From CAYMRL01 sp964398985 (lineage in GTDB: Bacteria; Deinococcota; Deinococci; Deinococcales; Trueperaceae): 53,839 nt of DNA. This document shows positions 7,827-17,776 of the stretch, piece after piece. Made by a program: the position numbers and the translations under genes. The stretch is taken from positions 1 through 53,839 of the forward strand of contig CAYNOS010000014.1 of the NCBI GenBank assembly GCA_964398985.1, written 5' to 3'. How positions within the stretch are numbered: the first letter of the stretch is position 1; every line of letters starts with the position of its first letter. The notes under the pieces were generated by a model. That model had not been told where the DNA came from. It made no database searches and saw only the letters and a program-made list of their open reading frames with translations.

Positions 7827-7925
7827 TCAGCAGCAGCAGCAGGATTCGCAGGCTTCGTCGTTGCAGTCCTCGCAGCAGTCGCAGCAGCTGCTCGTCTCAT
7901 CGCTGCAAACTTCTTCCACGCACAT
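7827..7925 (-). CDS. Cysteine-rich metallothionein-like micropeptide
   Basis: 32 codons from ATG 7925, or 30 from GTG 7919. The sequence before it, GGAGAGGAGGTGATG, contains a complete anti-Shine-Dalgarno match; spacing favours the GTG (8 bases after GGAGG). From the ATG, cysteines are at 2, 7, 14, 15, 17, 18, 21, 26 and 29-32, so 12 of 32 residues (11 of 30 from the GTG), with CC, CxCC-type and a final CCCC run. Nearly all other residues are acidic or small (Asp, Glu, Ser, Thr, Asn), and there is no Lys or Arg. It lies 30 bases downstream of a MerR metal sensor and ahead of a terminator. A soft-metal chelator is the natural reading. I know no named family for it. Confidence 0.7.
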   Translation of the reverse strand: MCVEEVCSDETSSCCDCCEDCNDEACESCCCC

Positions 7926-7955
7926 CACCTCCTCTCCGGGTCCACTTTTCGTGAG

Positions 7956-8369
7956 TCAGCCCAGTGCTCTCTGCGCCACAGGACTGTCAGAGCCAACACA
8001 GAAGCTCGTCGGCTGCGCGCCATCGGTCAGGGTGCGCTCCAAGGCGGCGAGTTCGGAGTCGAGGTGCTGCAGTTCGCGCATCGTGGCCGCGACCTCGGCG
8101 CGTCTCACCGCGATCCGTTCCCGGAGGTCGCTTGACATCTCGTGGCAGCTGCCGGAGACGCAGAGCAGCGCCAAGCGGCCGCACTCTTCCAGATCGATGC
8201 CCAGGGCGCGAAGGGCCACCACCAGCCGCAGCCGGCAGACGTCGTCTTCAGAGTAGGTGCGGTAACCGTTGTCCTCTCGGAGCGGCTCAGGCAGCACGCC
8301 CTCCGCCTCGTAGAACCTCACGGTTTTCGCCGTGGTGCCGGCCCTTTGGGCCAGTTCGGAGACCTTCAT
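7956..8369 (-). CDS. MerR-family metal-responsive regulator
   Basis: 137 residues from ATG 8369 (MKVSELAQRAG). The N-terminal winged helix is classic MerR (TTAKTVRFYEAEGVLPEPLREDNGYRTY), followed by the long dimer helix. Cysteines are at 45, 63, 70, 75 and 124. C75 (LLCVSGSCHEM) and C124 (SFCVGSDSP) sit near the metal sites of CadR/ZntR/CueR proteins, but the CueR pair of closely spaced C-terminal cysteines is not present. A soft or divalent metal (Zn, Cd, Pb, Cu) is likely; which one cannot be read. Its own promoter has the MerR layout (8377-8407) and is leaderless, which rules out a longer reading frame starting inside the operator. The only gene clearly in its operon is the cysteine-rich peptide. 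Confidence 0.9.
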   Translation of the reverse strand: MKVSELAQRAGTTAKTVRFYEAEGVLPEPLREDNGYRTYSEDDVCRLRLVVALRALGIDLEECGRLALLCVSGSCHEMSSDLRERIAVRRAEVAATMRELQHLDSELAALERTLTDGAQPTSFCVGSDSPVAQRALG

Positions 8370-8376
8370 GGGAAAC

Positions 8377-8407
8377 AGCGTAGACGTTCCAGTCACTGGA
8401 AGGTCAA
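8377..8407 (-). promoter_or_regulatory. MerR-type promoter with perfect dyad operator
   Basis: On the minus strand, -35 TTGACC (8407-8402) and -10 TACGCT (8382-8377) are separated by 19 bases, the overlong spacer that MerR activators untwist. Within it is the perfect dyad TTCCAGT-n-ACTGGAA (8387-8401). The -10 ends seven bases before the ATG at 8369. The outer bases (ACCTTCC, close to GGAAGGT) resemble boxes of copper/zinc-type MerR proteins. Confidence 0.9.
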
Positions 8408-8409
8408 GA

Positions 8410-8699
8410 GTTGTGCCAGGCAGCTGGAACGGGACCCCGGAGCTCGCTCTGCCGACTTGGCACCAAGTCCCACTGGAACGCGTTCAGCAATGCGTCAGCT
8501 CGCGACTTCGACCGCGCGGCCCCCGGTGCGCGCGGCACGGGGGGCCGTAGCATCCGACCAGCCAACCGTGGAGCATCTGTTCGGCGCTCGCTGCCGGAAG
8601 GGCCCTCGCCGCAGCGCCCGACGCGGTCTACTTCGCGTCGGGCGCCTTGGTCAGGGGACTCAACTTTCCTATTGGATCACCACGCGACGCGCCGTTGCG
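8410..8699. other. Intergenic region, no gene seen
   Basis: About 290 bases between the merR promoter and the end of the lipoprotein gene. Beyond the hairpin at 8614-8645 I see no ORF with believable composition, no tRNA and no repeat. Confidence 0.5.
8614..8645. terminator. Strong GC hairpin, probable terminator of the lipoprotein gene
   Basis: GCGCCCGACGC (8614-8624) and GCGTCGGGCGC (8635-8645) form a perfect 11-bp stem with a 10-base loop. It lies 55 bases past the stop of the minus-strand lipoprotein gene. There is no clear T tract, so termination is likely but not certain. Confidence 0.5.
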
Positions 8700-10088
8700 T
8701 CAGGGAAGGCCCATCACCAGGCGTGAACCGCCGTCGAACGCGACGCGCTCCAGTCGTGCGAGCGTGCCGTCGGCGGCGACAGAGAGCAGGTCGACGCCAC
8801 CCGGCTGCTCGGGCGTGTCCGTTGTGAACCATCCGGCGATCGCACGAGTCCCGCCTTGGGCCAGCATCACGCTGCGGTACTCGGTGTTGGTCACCTCGGG
8901 AGGCACGTAAGTGTCATCCAAAGAGAGCGCCCCGGCAGCGAACGAGACCGCGTGGACGCCGTTTCTCCCGACTGCGACGATGCGCTCCAAGGAAGGCAAG
9001 AAGTCGAGGTCGCGCGCCTGGTTTGGCCCCAAAGGGAGTTCATCGACGGACGCCGGCACCAAGGGGTCAGCGAGGTCGAAGACGCCGATGGTGTCGGTGA
9101 ATATCGTCGTCAACAAGCCTGGTGAGCCGGTGACAGCGACCAGCGCCGTTGAGTTGCCGCCTCGTGCCTGGACCGGAGTCAGGTCGGTGGGCAGGTCACC
9201 CGTGACGTCTATGACCCTTTCGCCGTTATAGAGGTATGTGTCGGTCGGATCGATCGCCAATCCGTGGATGACGGTTGAGCCGCCCTCGCCCAGAAAGGTC
9301 AGAACGCCGCCTGCATCGACGGCAAACACGTGGATACCGTCGAGTTGGTCATCGTCAACGTAAAGCCGCGTACCGTCGGAAGAGAACACCATGCCGCCCG
9401 GCGTGCAGGCACCAACCTGGCCGTCGAACCCCCAGTCTTCCTGGGCACACGTCATTTCGAGTTGGCTCGCGTCCTCGACGAAGGCGCCGACATGCGTGAT
9501 GACGTCGCCGATCACCTGGAAGGTGTCGATGCGTGCGTTGCCCCAACACCAATCCGGGGAACCAGAGCACTCGTTCGAGGAGCCCACGTACACGAGCGGC
9601 AACGTTGGGTGGAAGACGGCGTTGAAGATCCTGTGACCTGCCAGTAGACCGGCGTCTGGAATCGAGGCCGACGCTACCTCCTCGACCTGATCCTCGACGA
9701 TCGCGAGCAGCTTGATCGCGATCCCGTCGGATGCCAGATGAGTGGCGATCCCCTCGGTGACGGACACCTCGACAGAGTCGGTCGCAGTGAGTCCCTGGAG
9801 GTCGGCGACGGTCGCGGTGATCGTGTGAGTCCCGACCGACAGCAACACCTCATCGTTCGCGTCGGGAGAGAGTGCGCCGTCGATGTCGCTCGTCCAATCG
9901 ATCGCGCTGGTCAGGTCACCTTGCTGCGCATCGGTCGCCGTAGCTGAGAGGGTGACCATGGTGCCCTCGACCACCGAGCTTCCATCGGCTGGGCTGTCGA
10001 TCGTCAACGTGGGCGCGGTATTGGGAGCGCACGCCGCGATGACGATCAGAACAGCTAGTACGGCTGTAGAGACGGTTCTTCTGAACAT
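8700..10088 (-). CDS. Lipoprotein with Ig-like repeat and beta-propeller-type domain
   Basis: 462 residues from ATG 10088, with GAGGAGG just upstream. It has a short basic N-terminus, a hydrophobic segment and a lipobox ending AAC, so it should be exported and lipidated. Residues about 25-115 look like an Ig/PKD-like fold (NTAPTLTIDSPADGSSV, later GTHTITATVADLQG), a pattern known for extracellular adhesion or spacer domains. The rest has repeated blade-like strands (FSSDGTRLYVDDD, HGLAIDPTDTYLYNGE) suggesting a beta-propeller. The binding partner is unknown. Asp and Gly are rich, as in secreted calcium-binding proteins. Confidence 0.8.
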   Translation of the reverse strand: MFRRTVSTAVLAVLIVIAACAPNTAPTLTIDSPADGSSVVEGTMVTLSATATDAQQGDLTSAIDWTSDIDGALSPDANDEVLLSVGTHTITATVADLQGLTATDSVEVSVTEGIATHLASDGIAIKLLAIVEDQVEEVASASIPDAGLLAGHRIFNAVFHPTLPLVYVGSSNECSGSPDWCWGNARIDTFQVIGDVITHVGAFVEDASQLEMTCAQEDWGFDGQVGACTPGGMVFSSDGTRLYVDDDQLDGIHVFAVDAGGVLTFLGEGGSTVIHGLAIDPTDTYLYNGERVIDVTGDLPTDLTPVQARGGNSTALVAVTGSPGLLTTIFTDTIGVFDLADPLVPASVDELPLGPNQARDLDFLPSLERIVAVGRNGVHAVSFAAGALSLDDTYVPPEVTNTEYRSVMLAQGGTRAIAGWFTTDTPEQPGGVDLLSVAADGTLARLERVAFDGGSRLVMGLP

Positions 10089-10191
10089 AGACCCTCCTCG
10101 GGAACCTGTACGCGACGCGGCAGCTTCCATAGCGCCACGTGGGCATACTAGCGCTACTCAAGCCCAGTGCTTAGGAAGGTAGCCGCGGCCG

Positions 10192-12444
<2,253 letters not shown>

Positions 12445-12574
12445 GCTTGGTCAGCCTCCGGATCGAGCCAGAGTACCAAGGGGGTGTGTACGGTGGCATC
12501 GACACCTGCCGCGTTCTGGCCCCAGGAGTCCTAGGAGTCTGGCTCGCTCACCCGGCGCCGGCCTGGATAGGCGC

Positions 12575-13231
12575 TCACGAAGACCCAGGCCTCACCATCA
12601 CGACGTACCGCCACCACGACCTGCCGCCTCGCGTCGCCACCCTCAGCCCGCGTGAAGCGGCCGCAGCCAGCAGCTCCTCCTCGGACCAGACGAAGGCGCG
12701 GTAGCGGCGGCCAAGGAGCCGGAAAGCGGCCCGCTGGGCGGCTGCCAGGAAACGCGTGAGGCGCGTGGGGTTCGGGTAGCTCAGCGCCAACGCGCCGCGT
12801 GTCAGCGAGGCGGCGGCCGCAGCCAACGCGGGGCCGTCAGCCGAGCAGCACACCACGCGGTTGAGCACCACGACCTCGGCCGGCTCGACCGCGGTGGGGT
12901 CGGCGAGCAGGTCATGGGCGCGCCAGCGGGTTCGGTCGCTGATCCCGATCTCGCCGGCCAGGCGCCGCGCGAACGGTTCGTACTCCGCGACCAACTCGAT
13001 CACTTCGCCGGTGGCCGCGCCGGAACGCAGCAGTTCGGCCTGGACGGCACCGATGCCGCCGCCGATGTCCAAGACCCGGGCACCAGCCAGCGGCACTGCC
13101 GTGGTCACAGCGTTCACCAGCGCCCGCCCTAGGGAGCCCAGCCCGTGCCTGCGAAACTCATCGAGGTCGCGGCGCGCCGTCCCTGAGCTGAATACCTCCT
13201 GGCAGGGGCCAGCGCGGCAGCAACTACTCAT
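12575..13231 (-). CDS. Class I SAM-dependent methyltransferase
   Basis: About 218 residues from ATG 13231. The N-terminus has a CCRAGPC cluster and then VFSSGTARRDLDEFRRHGLG. Motif I is ARVLDIGGGIGAVQAELL, followed by an acidic strand end (ELVAEYEPFARR) and a VVVLNRVVCC segment where motif IV would be. The Cys-rich start followed by ARRDL resembles a family often annotated as methyltransferase without known substrate. It is not obviously linked to its neighbours, and the function beyond methyl transfer is not clear. Confidence 0.85.
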   Translation of the reverse strand: MSSCCRAGPCQEVFSSGTARRDLDEFRRHGLGSLGRALVNAVTTAVPLAGARVLDIGGGIGAVQAELLRSGAATGEVIELVAEYEPFARRLAGEIGISDRTRWRAHDLLADPTAVEPAEVVVLNRVVCCSADGPALAAAAASLTRGALALSYPNPTRLTRFLAAAQRAAFRLLGRRYRAFVWSEEELLAAAASRGLRVATRGGRSWWRYVVMVRPGSS

Positions 13232-13417
13232 GGCGCGACCGAAGTGGGTGTCTGAGGACCACGGACTGATTGTAGGGGCGTGAGCACCATCACTCGCCAC
13301 AGACGCCTTTGCATCAGCATCGCGATAGGGCAGTGTCGTCCAGAGTGCAGGATGTGATGTGCCATCACCTTATGTTCATTCTCGTTACAACCCCAATTGG
13401 GAAGGGAAGTGAAGAGC

Positions 13418-14815
13418 ATGGCGCGTTCATCGAAGTTTTCACGTCCAGATCGGCAGCTGCGCTTCACCCCGCGGTCCTTGGTGATCGCGGTGGTGGCGAC
13501 GATCTTTGCCCTGGCTGTCACAGCGGCGCTGGCCCAAGAAGGGCCGTTCGATAGCCTCGAGCTGGAGCTAGTGGCCGAAGGCTTCACGTCACCGGTCAAC
13601 CTGATCTCGCCGCCAGGTGACGACCGCATCTTCGTCGTCGACCAGATCGGCCTGGTGCACATCATGGACACCGATGGCAACGTACTTCCTGAACCGTTCC
13701 TCGATGCGCGTTCCAGGTTGGCCACGTTCCGTTCCGGCTTCGACGAGCGCGGCTTGCTCAGCATCGCCTTCCATCCCAACTACGAACGCAACGGCCGCTT
13801 CTTCGTGTACTACAACGCACCGTTGCGCCCCGGCTCGCTCGCGTCGCTCAACAACACGATGACGATCTCCGAGTTCCGCGTGTCTCGTACCGACCCGAAC
13901 CGGGCCGACCCGCTGAGCGAGCGCAAGGTCCTCGAGATTGACGACCCGGCCTTCAACCACAACGGCGGGCAGATCGCGTTCGGCCCCGACGGCTATCTCT
14001 ACATCGGTATCGGTGATGGCGGCGCCTCGAACGACCAAGGCCCGTTCCACCCCCCGATGGGCAACGGCCAGGACATCACTACCCTTCTCGGCTCCGTCTT
14101 GCGCATCGATGTTAACGACGACGACGGGCGAGGTTACGCGGTTCCCGCCGATAACCCATTCGTTGGTGGTCTGGAGCTGGCCAACGACAACGACCGCGGA
14201 ATCGTCTGGTCGGGCCTGGCCTCTGGCAACGGCGCGCGCGACGAGATCTACGTCTGGGGCTTGCGCAACCCGTTCCGTTTCTCGTTCGACCGCGAGACCG
14301 GCGCCCTTTGGATCGGTGACGTCGGACAGGGCATGTTCGAGGAACACAACCGCGTGACCGAGCCAGGCAACCTCGGCTGGCGCATTCGCGAAGGCAACTC
14401 GTGCTTCAATCGCGAGACCTCCTCCGAACCGCTAGAAGAGTGCTCCGACGTCGGTCCGCGGGGCGAGCCTCTGGTGCCTCCGACCATCGTCTACGAGCAC
14501 GCCGGTGGCCATCCGGAGACCGGCCTCGGGATCTCGACGACAGGTGGGTTCGTCTACCGCGGCTCGGCGATTCCCGAACTCGTCGGCGCGTACGTGTTCG
14601 GCGACTGGAGCAACAGTTTCGCGGCCGCGACCGGCAAGCTGTTCGTGGCTACCGAGCAGGCCGGCGGCTGGGAGATCGTGCTCGACCGAGCGTTGGACCA
14701 GTTCGTGTTGGCGCTTGGCCAGGACGGCGCCGGTGAGCTGTACGTGCTGACGACCGAGAACAACGCTCCGCAGGGCGCGACCGGGCGCGTGTGGAGGATC
14801 GTAGCGGGAGACTAA
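13418..14815 (+). CDS. PQQ-dependent sugar dehydrogenase (soluble GDH / YliI type), exported
   Basis: 465 residues from ATG 13418, after a purine-rich GGGAAGGGAAG ribosome site. Residues 20-42 form a signal segment ending ALAQ. The rest is the six-bladed propeller of glucose/sorbosone dehydrogenases: LVAEGFTSPVNLISPP, DERGLLSIAFHPNY, FNHNGGQIAFGPDGYLYIG (catalytic His region), ARDEIYVWGLRNPFRFSFD and the late ISTTGGFVYRG block. With PQQ bound it oxidises aldose sugars outside the cytoplasm; some relatives act on other sugars. The cytochrome c gene downstream is a natural electron acceptor. No pqq biosynthesis gene is in the window. Confidence 0.92.
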   Translation: MARSSKFSRPDRQLRFTPRSLVIAVVATIFALAVTAALAQEGPFDSLELELVAEGFTSPVNLISPPGDDRIFVVDQIGLVHIMDTDGNVLPEPFLDARSRLATFRSGFDERGLLSIAFHPNYERNGRFFVYYNAPLRPGSLASLNNTMTISEFRVSRTDPNRADPLSERKVLEIDDPAFNHNGGQIAFGPDGYLYIGIGDGGASNDQGPFHPPMGNGQDITTLLGSVLRIDVNDDDGRGYAVPADNPFVGGLELANDNDRGIVWSGLASGNGARDEIYVWGLRNPFRFSFDRETGALWIGDVGQGMFEEHNRVTEPGNLGWRIREGNSCFNRETSSEPLEECSDVGPRGEPLVPPTIVYEHAGGHPETGLGISTTGGFVYRGSAIPELVGAYVFGDWSNSFAAATGKLFVATEQAGGWEIVLDRALDQFVLALGQDGAGELYVLTTENNAPQGATGRVWRIVAGD

Positions 14816-14881
14816 GGGCTCCTCCATTTGGCGTGGCCGCGCGCATCGGCCGGCGGCCGCTCCAGCAAGATCTTGACGGAC

Positions 14882-14962
14882 TGCGCGGGCGTGTGACTTG
14901 ATTCATGCGCCCGCGCATGCCACGCTGGCAACTCCGCTTGCGACGACTACGGCGTCGCAAGC
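14882..14962 (+). promoter_or_regulatory. Two tandem perfect hairpins between the dehydrogenase and cytochrome c genes
   Basis: Hairpin 1: TGCGCGGGCG (14882-14891) with CGCCCGCGCA (14908-14917), 10 bp. Hairpin 2: GCTTGCGACG (14936-14945) with CGTCGCAAGC (14953-14962), 10 bp, 7-base loop. Neither has a T tract. They may set the ratio of the two mRNAs by processing or attenuation. Confidence 0.55.
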
Positions 14963-14988
14963 AGCGACGAAGCTTCGAGGAGCCCTGT

Positions 14989-15435
14989 ATGAGCATCACT
15001 AGAAGGCAAAGCGTCATCGCCCTTTGCATCCTGTTTGCCGTCGCCTTCACGTTGGTGCTGGCTGAAGGCTCCGGGGAACCGGGAGCGCAGTCACTGCCGC
15101 CCGTGCCAGTGGGCGAGGATCAGGTTGCCCGCGGTTCCACGGTCTACAGGAACCACTGTGTAGAGTGCCACGGGGAGGCCATGGAGGGGTTCGGGCCGTT
15201 CCCAGCCCTGGCGGGCAGAGTCTTCCGCGAACACTGGGCAGGCAGGCCCCTCGCCGAACTGCACACGCTGGTCACCGAACTGATGCCCTTGACCGCCCCT
15301 GGTTCGCTGAGCCCACAACAGTACGCCGACGTCATCGCGTATGTCTTCTCGCGCAACGGGGTCCTGCCCGGCGAGGTCGAACTCGATCCTGAGGCCGAGG
15401 GCGTTCTGGAGATGGCCATCAGTTTCGGCGAGTGA
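14989..15435 (+). CDS. Exported monohaem cytochrome c
   Basis: 148 residues from ATG 14989, with GAGGAG upstream. A hydrophobic segment at about 8-25 serves as signal or membrane anchor. The haem motif CVECH is at 57-61, preceded by ARGSTVYRNH. Likely axial Met is in ELMPLTAPGSLS, followed by the closing helix YADVIAYVFSRNG. This is the class I fold. It lies 173 bases after the sugar dehydrogenase on the same strand and probably passes its electrons to the respiratory chain. Soluble or anchored form cannot be decided. Confidence 0.92.
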   Translation: MSITRRQSVIALCILFAVAFTLVLAEGSGEPGAQSLPPVPVGEDQVARGSTVYRNHCVECHGEAMEGFGPFPALAGRVFREHWAGRPLAELHTLVTELMPLTAPGSLSPQQYADVIAYVFSRNGVLPGEVELDPEAEGVLEMAISFGE

Positions 15436-15536
15436 CCTGCTCACCGAGTATTGGCTGGATCCGAAAGAACCGCTATCTTCCCCGCAAGCTCCGCGTGCTC
15501 GCCCGCCGCCATGTGGGCGCGACTCATCCACTACGC

Positions 15537-15566
15537 TTGAACTAGCCCGTGCAGATGCGTTAGGAT
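15537..15566 (+). promoter_or_regulatory. Promoter of rplU-rpmA
   Basis: TTGAAC (15537-15542), 18-base spacer, TAGGAT (15561-15566). Transcription would begin near 15573, leaving a leader of about 48 bases. Confidence 0.7.
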
Positions 15567-15580
15567 TATTGTTCGGTGAC

Positions 15581-15608
15581 GCGCCACCCCCGCAAATGGG
15601 GTGAGCGC
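15581..15608 (+). promoter_or_regulatory. Leader hairpin before rplU
   Basis: GCGC-CACCCC (15581-15590) pairs with GGGGTG-(a)-GCGC (15598-15608) around a 7-base loop, ending just before the AGGAGG of rplU. It is placed to act as an autogenous ribosomal protein leader, but I cannot match it to a named class. Confidence 0.5.
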
Positions 15609-15620
15609 AGGAGGTTCGTG

Positions 15621-15947
15621 ATGTTCGCGATCGTGCAAGCGGGCGGTAAGCAATACCGCGTGGCCGAGGGTGACGTGCTCCGGCTTGAGAAGATCGAAGC
15701 CGAAGCCGGCGCCGTGGTCGACCTGCCCGTGTTGCTGCTCGGTGGCGATGAGACCGTCGTCGGCGCGCCGGAAGTCGAGGGCGCCAGCGTCCAGGCCGAG
15801 ATCGTCGGTCACGGTCGCGGCGAAAAGATCCACATCTACAAGTTCAAGGCCAAGAGCAACTACCGGCGCCATATCGGGCACCGTCAGCCCTACACCGAAG
15901 TGAAGATCACCAAGGTGGCGGGCGCCAGCAAAGGGAAGAAGGCCTGA
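15621..15947 (+). CDS. rplU: 50S ribosomal protein L21
   Basis: 108 residues. The ATG at 15621 follows AGGAGGttcgtg and gives the standard MFAIVQAGGKQYRV start. The C-terminus has KIHIYKFKAKSNYRRHIGHRQPYTEVKI, the conserved rRNA-binding end. L21 binds 23S rRNA domain I. It is one base from rpmA, in the usual rplU-rpmA-obgE order. Confidence 0.98.
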   Translation: MFAIVQAGGKQYRVAEGDVLRLEKIEAEAGAVVDLPVLLLGGDETVVGAPEVEGASVQAEIVGHGRGEKIHIYKFKAKSNYRRHIGHRQPYTEVKITKVAGASKGKKA

Positions 15948-15948
15948 G

Positions 15949-16224
15949 ATGGCTCACAAGAAAGGCGTAGGCAGCTCTAAGAACGGCCGCGACAGCCACT
16001 CCAAGCGTCTCGGCGTCAAGCGCTTCGACGGCCAGGAGGTGCTGGCCGGCAACATCCTGGTGCGCCAGCGCGGCACCAAGTTCAAGGCCGGCATGAACGT
16101 CGGCCTCGGCAACGACTTCACGCTGTTCGCGCTCCGCGACGGCAAGGTCCGTTTCCATGACAAGGGCTCCAAGGGCCGCTTCGTAAGCATCGAGACCGCC
16201 AGCCAGGCGGCTGCGGCAGACTAG
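15949..16224 (+). CDS. rpmA: 50S ribosomal protein L27
   Basis: 91 residues beginning MAHKKGVGSSKNGRDS, then SKRLGVKRFDGQEV and a compact beta barrel (GNILVRQRGTKFKAG). The basic N-terminal tail reaches the peptidyl-transferase centre. No N-terminal cleavage extension is present, unlike Firmicutes. Terminator-like hairpin follows at 16301. Confidence 0.98.
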   Translation: MAHKKGVGSSKNGRDSHSKRLGVKRFDGQEVLAGNILVRQRGTKFKAGMNVGLGNDFTLFALRDGKVRFHDKGSKGRFVSIETASQAAAAD

Positions 16225-16300
16225 GCTCAGCCCGGACCGGGGGCCAGCGCCTTCCGTGCCGGTAGCAACGTGCAGTACGCCAGCCTCACGCAACTAGCGT

Positions 16301-16331
16301 GGCGCGGTTCCATCTCGGAGCCGCGCCTTTT
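16301..16331 (+). terminator. Rho-independent terminator or attenuator between rpmA and obgE
   Basis: GGCGCGGTTCC (16301-16311) pairs with GGAGCCGCGCC (16317-16327) around a 5-base loop, followed by TTTT. It ends only 33 bases before obgE, so obgE expression depends on read-through or a promoter nested here. Confidence 0.8.
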
Positions 16332-16363
16332 CACGCGGGCGCTGACGCGGTGACGGAGCAGCG

Positions 16364-17683
16364 GTGGCTTTCAGAGACGTAATCGACATCACGGTGCAAG
16401 CCGGCAAGGGTGGCGACGGCGGCATGTCGTTCATGCGGCTGAAGTACATCCCCAAGGGTGGACCAGACGGCGGTCATGGCGGCAAGGGCGGGTCGATCTA
16501 CCTGCGCGCCATCGACGACATCAGCTCACTCGACCGTCTGCTAGGCCGCACGACCTTCAAGGCGCCTGTGGGTCAGCAGGGCGAGGGGCGTGATCGCGCC
16601 GGGCAGGCCGGCGCCGACGTCTACATCGACGTGCCGGTCGGCACGATCGCCACCGACTTGGAGACCGGGGAAGTGGTAGCTGACCTGCTCGAGGTCGGCG
16701 ACAGCGTCGTGATCGCGAAGGGCGGGCTCGGCGGCCGCGGCAACGCGTCGTTCGCGAACTCCGTCAGGCGTACCCCGCGCTTCGCCGAATACGGAACGCC
16801 GGGCGAGAAGCGGCGGCTGCGCCTCGAGCTGAGGACGATCGCCGACGTCGGCCTCGTCGGCTACCCGAACGCCGGCAAATCGAGCCTACTGGCCGCGCTC
16901 TCGAACTCGAAGCCGGTGATCGCCGACTACCCGTTCACGACCTTGAGCCCCAACCTCGGCGTCGTCGAGCTCGACCTGGAACGCCTGACGATGGCCGACA
17001 TCCCCGGCATCATCGAGGACGCCCACCTCGGCAAGGGGCTCGGCCTCGACTTCCTGCGCCACATCACCCGCACCCGCCTGCTGGTCTACGTGCTCGACCT
17101 CACGCAAGAACCCGTCGACGTGTTCGCGGCGCTGCGCGTCGAGCTCGAGGCTTACGAACCCCTGCTGCTCGAGCGGCCTGGCTTGATCGTGCTCAACAAG
17201 CTCGACCTGGTGGAGGCCGCCACGGTGGCCGAAGCCGAGCGCCGGCTCGCCGCCAGCGGCCTGCCGATTCTGTCGATCTCCACCGTGACGGGTGCCGGTC
17301 TCGAGGACCTCAAGCGCACGCTGTTCGCGCTGCTCCCGCCGCGGCCGGCGCCGGTCTCGACCGTCGTCCAGAGGCGGCCAGAGATCGTGCCGATCACCGT
17401 CAAACGCAGCATGTCCGGTCTTGGCTGGGTGGTCGCCGGCACCGACATCGAGGCCGTCGTCAACCGCTTCGACCCCCTCAACAAGGACGCGGTCGCCTAC
17501 CTGCAGCATCACTTCCGTTCGCTCGGCGTCGACAAGCTGCTACGGCGGGCGGGCGCAGCCAGCGGCGACGAAGTCAGGATAGGTGACGCCGTCTTCGACT
17601 ACCTCGACGAGACGGCCGCCGGCGACGCCGAACCGGAGGTGCCGGCCGACGAGGCCTTCACCGAAGCCGAGGACGACGTTTGA
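16364..17683 (+). CDS. obgE: GTPase ObgE/CgtA
   Basis: 439 residues, GTG start (VAFRDVIDITVQAGKGGDG). Residues 1-158 are the glycine-rich Obg domain. The GTPase domain follows with G1 GYPNAGKSS, G3 DIPG in MADIPGIIEDAHLGKGLG, and G4 NKLD. The C-terminal part (VPITVKRSMSGLGWVV, FDPLNKDAVAYLQHH) is the OCT domain. It is a ribosome-associated GTPase for large-subunit assembly and stress. nadD, often next in this cluster, is not present. Confidence 0.97.
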   Translation: MAFRDVIDITVQAGKGGDGGMSFMRLKYIPKGGPDGGHGGKGGSIYLRAIDDISSLDRLLGRTTFKAPVGQQGEGRDRAGQAGADVYIDVPVGTIATDLETGEVVADLLEVGDSVVIAKGGLGGRGNASFANSVRRTPRFAEYGTPGEKRRLRLELRTIADVGLVGYPNAGKSSLLAALSNSKPVIADYPFTTLSPNLGVVELDLERLTMADIPGIIEDAHLGKGLGLDFLRHITRTRLLVYVLDLTQEPVDVFAALRVELEAYEPLLLERPGLIVLNKLDLVEAATVAEAERRLAASGLPILSISTVTGAGLEDLKRTLFALLPPRPAPVSTVVQRRPEIVPITVKRSMSGLGWVVAGTDIEAVVNRFDPLNKDAVAYLQHHFRSLGVDKLLRRAGAASGDEVRIGDAVFDYLDETAAGDAEPEVPADEAFTEAEDDV

Positions 17684-17776
17684 ACCTCATGGTCGCGTGA
17701 TACCTTCTCAGCGAGCGTTCACGGGCCGCGACGCCCGGGCGCGTCGTCGTTGGAACGGGGGCTAGGGGCGCAGCGG

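Noticed and set aside
8424..8480. Extra CTGGAACG copies downstream of the MerR dyad, as additional operators
   Set aside because: They are short single half-sites in the same orientation with no dyad partner or promoter, so chance is likely.
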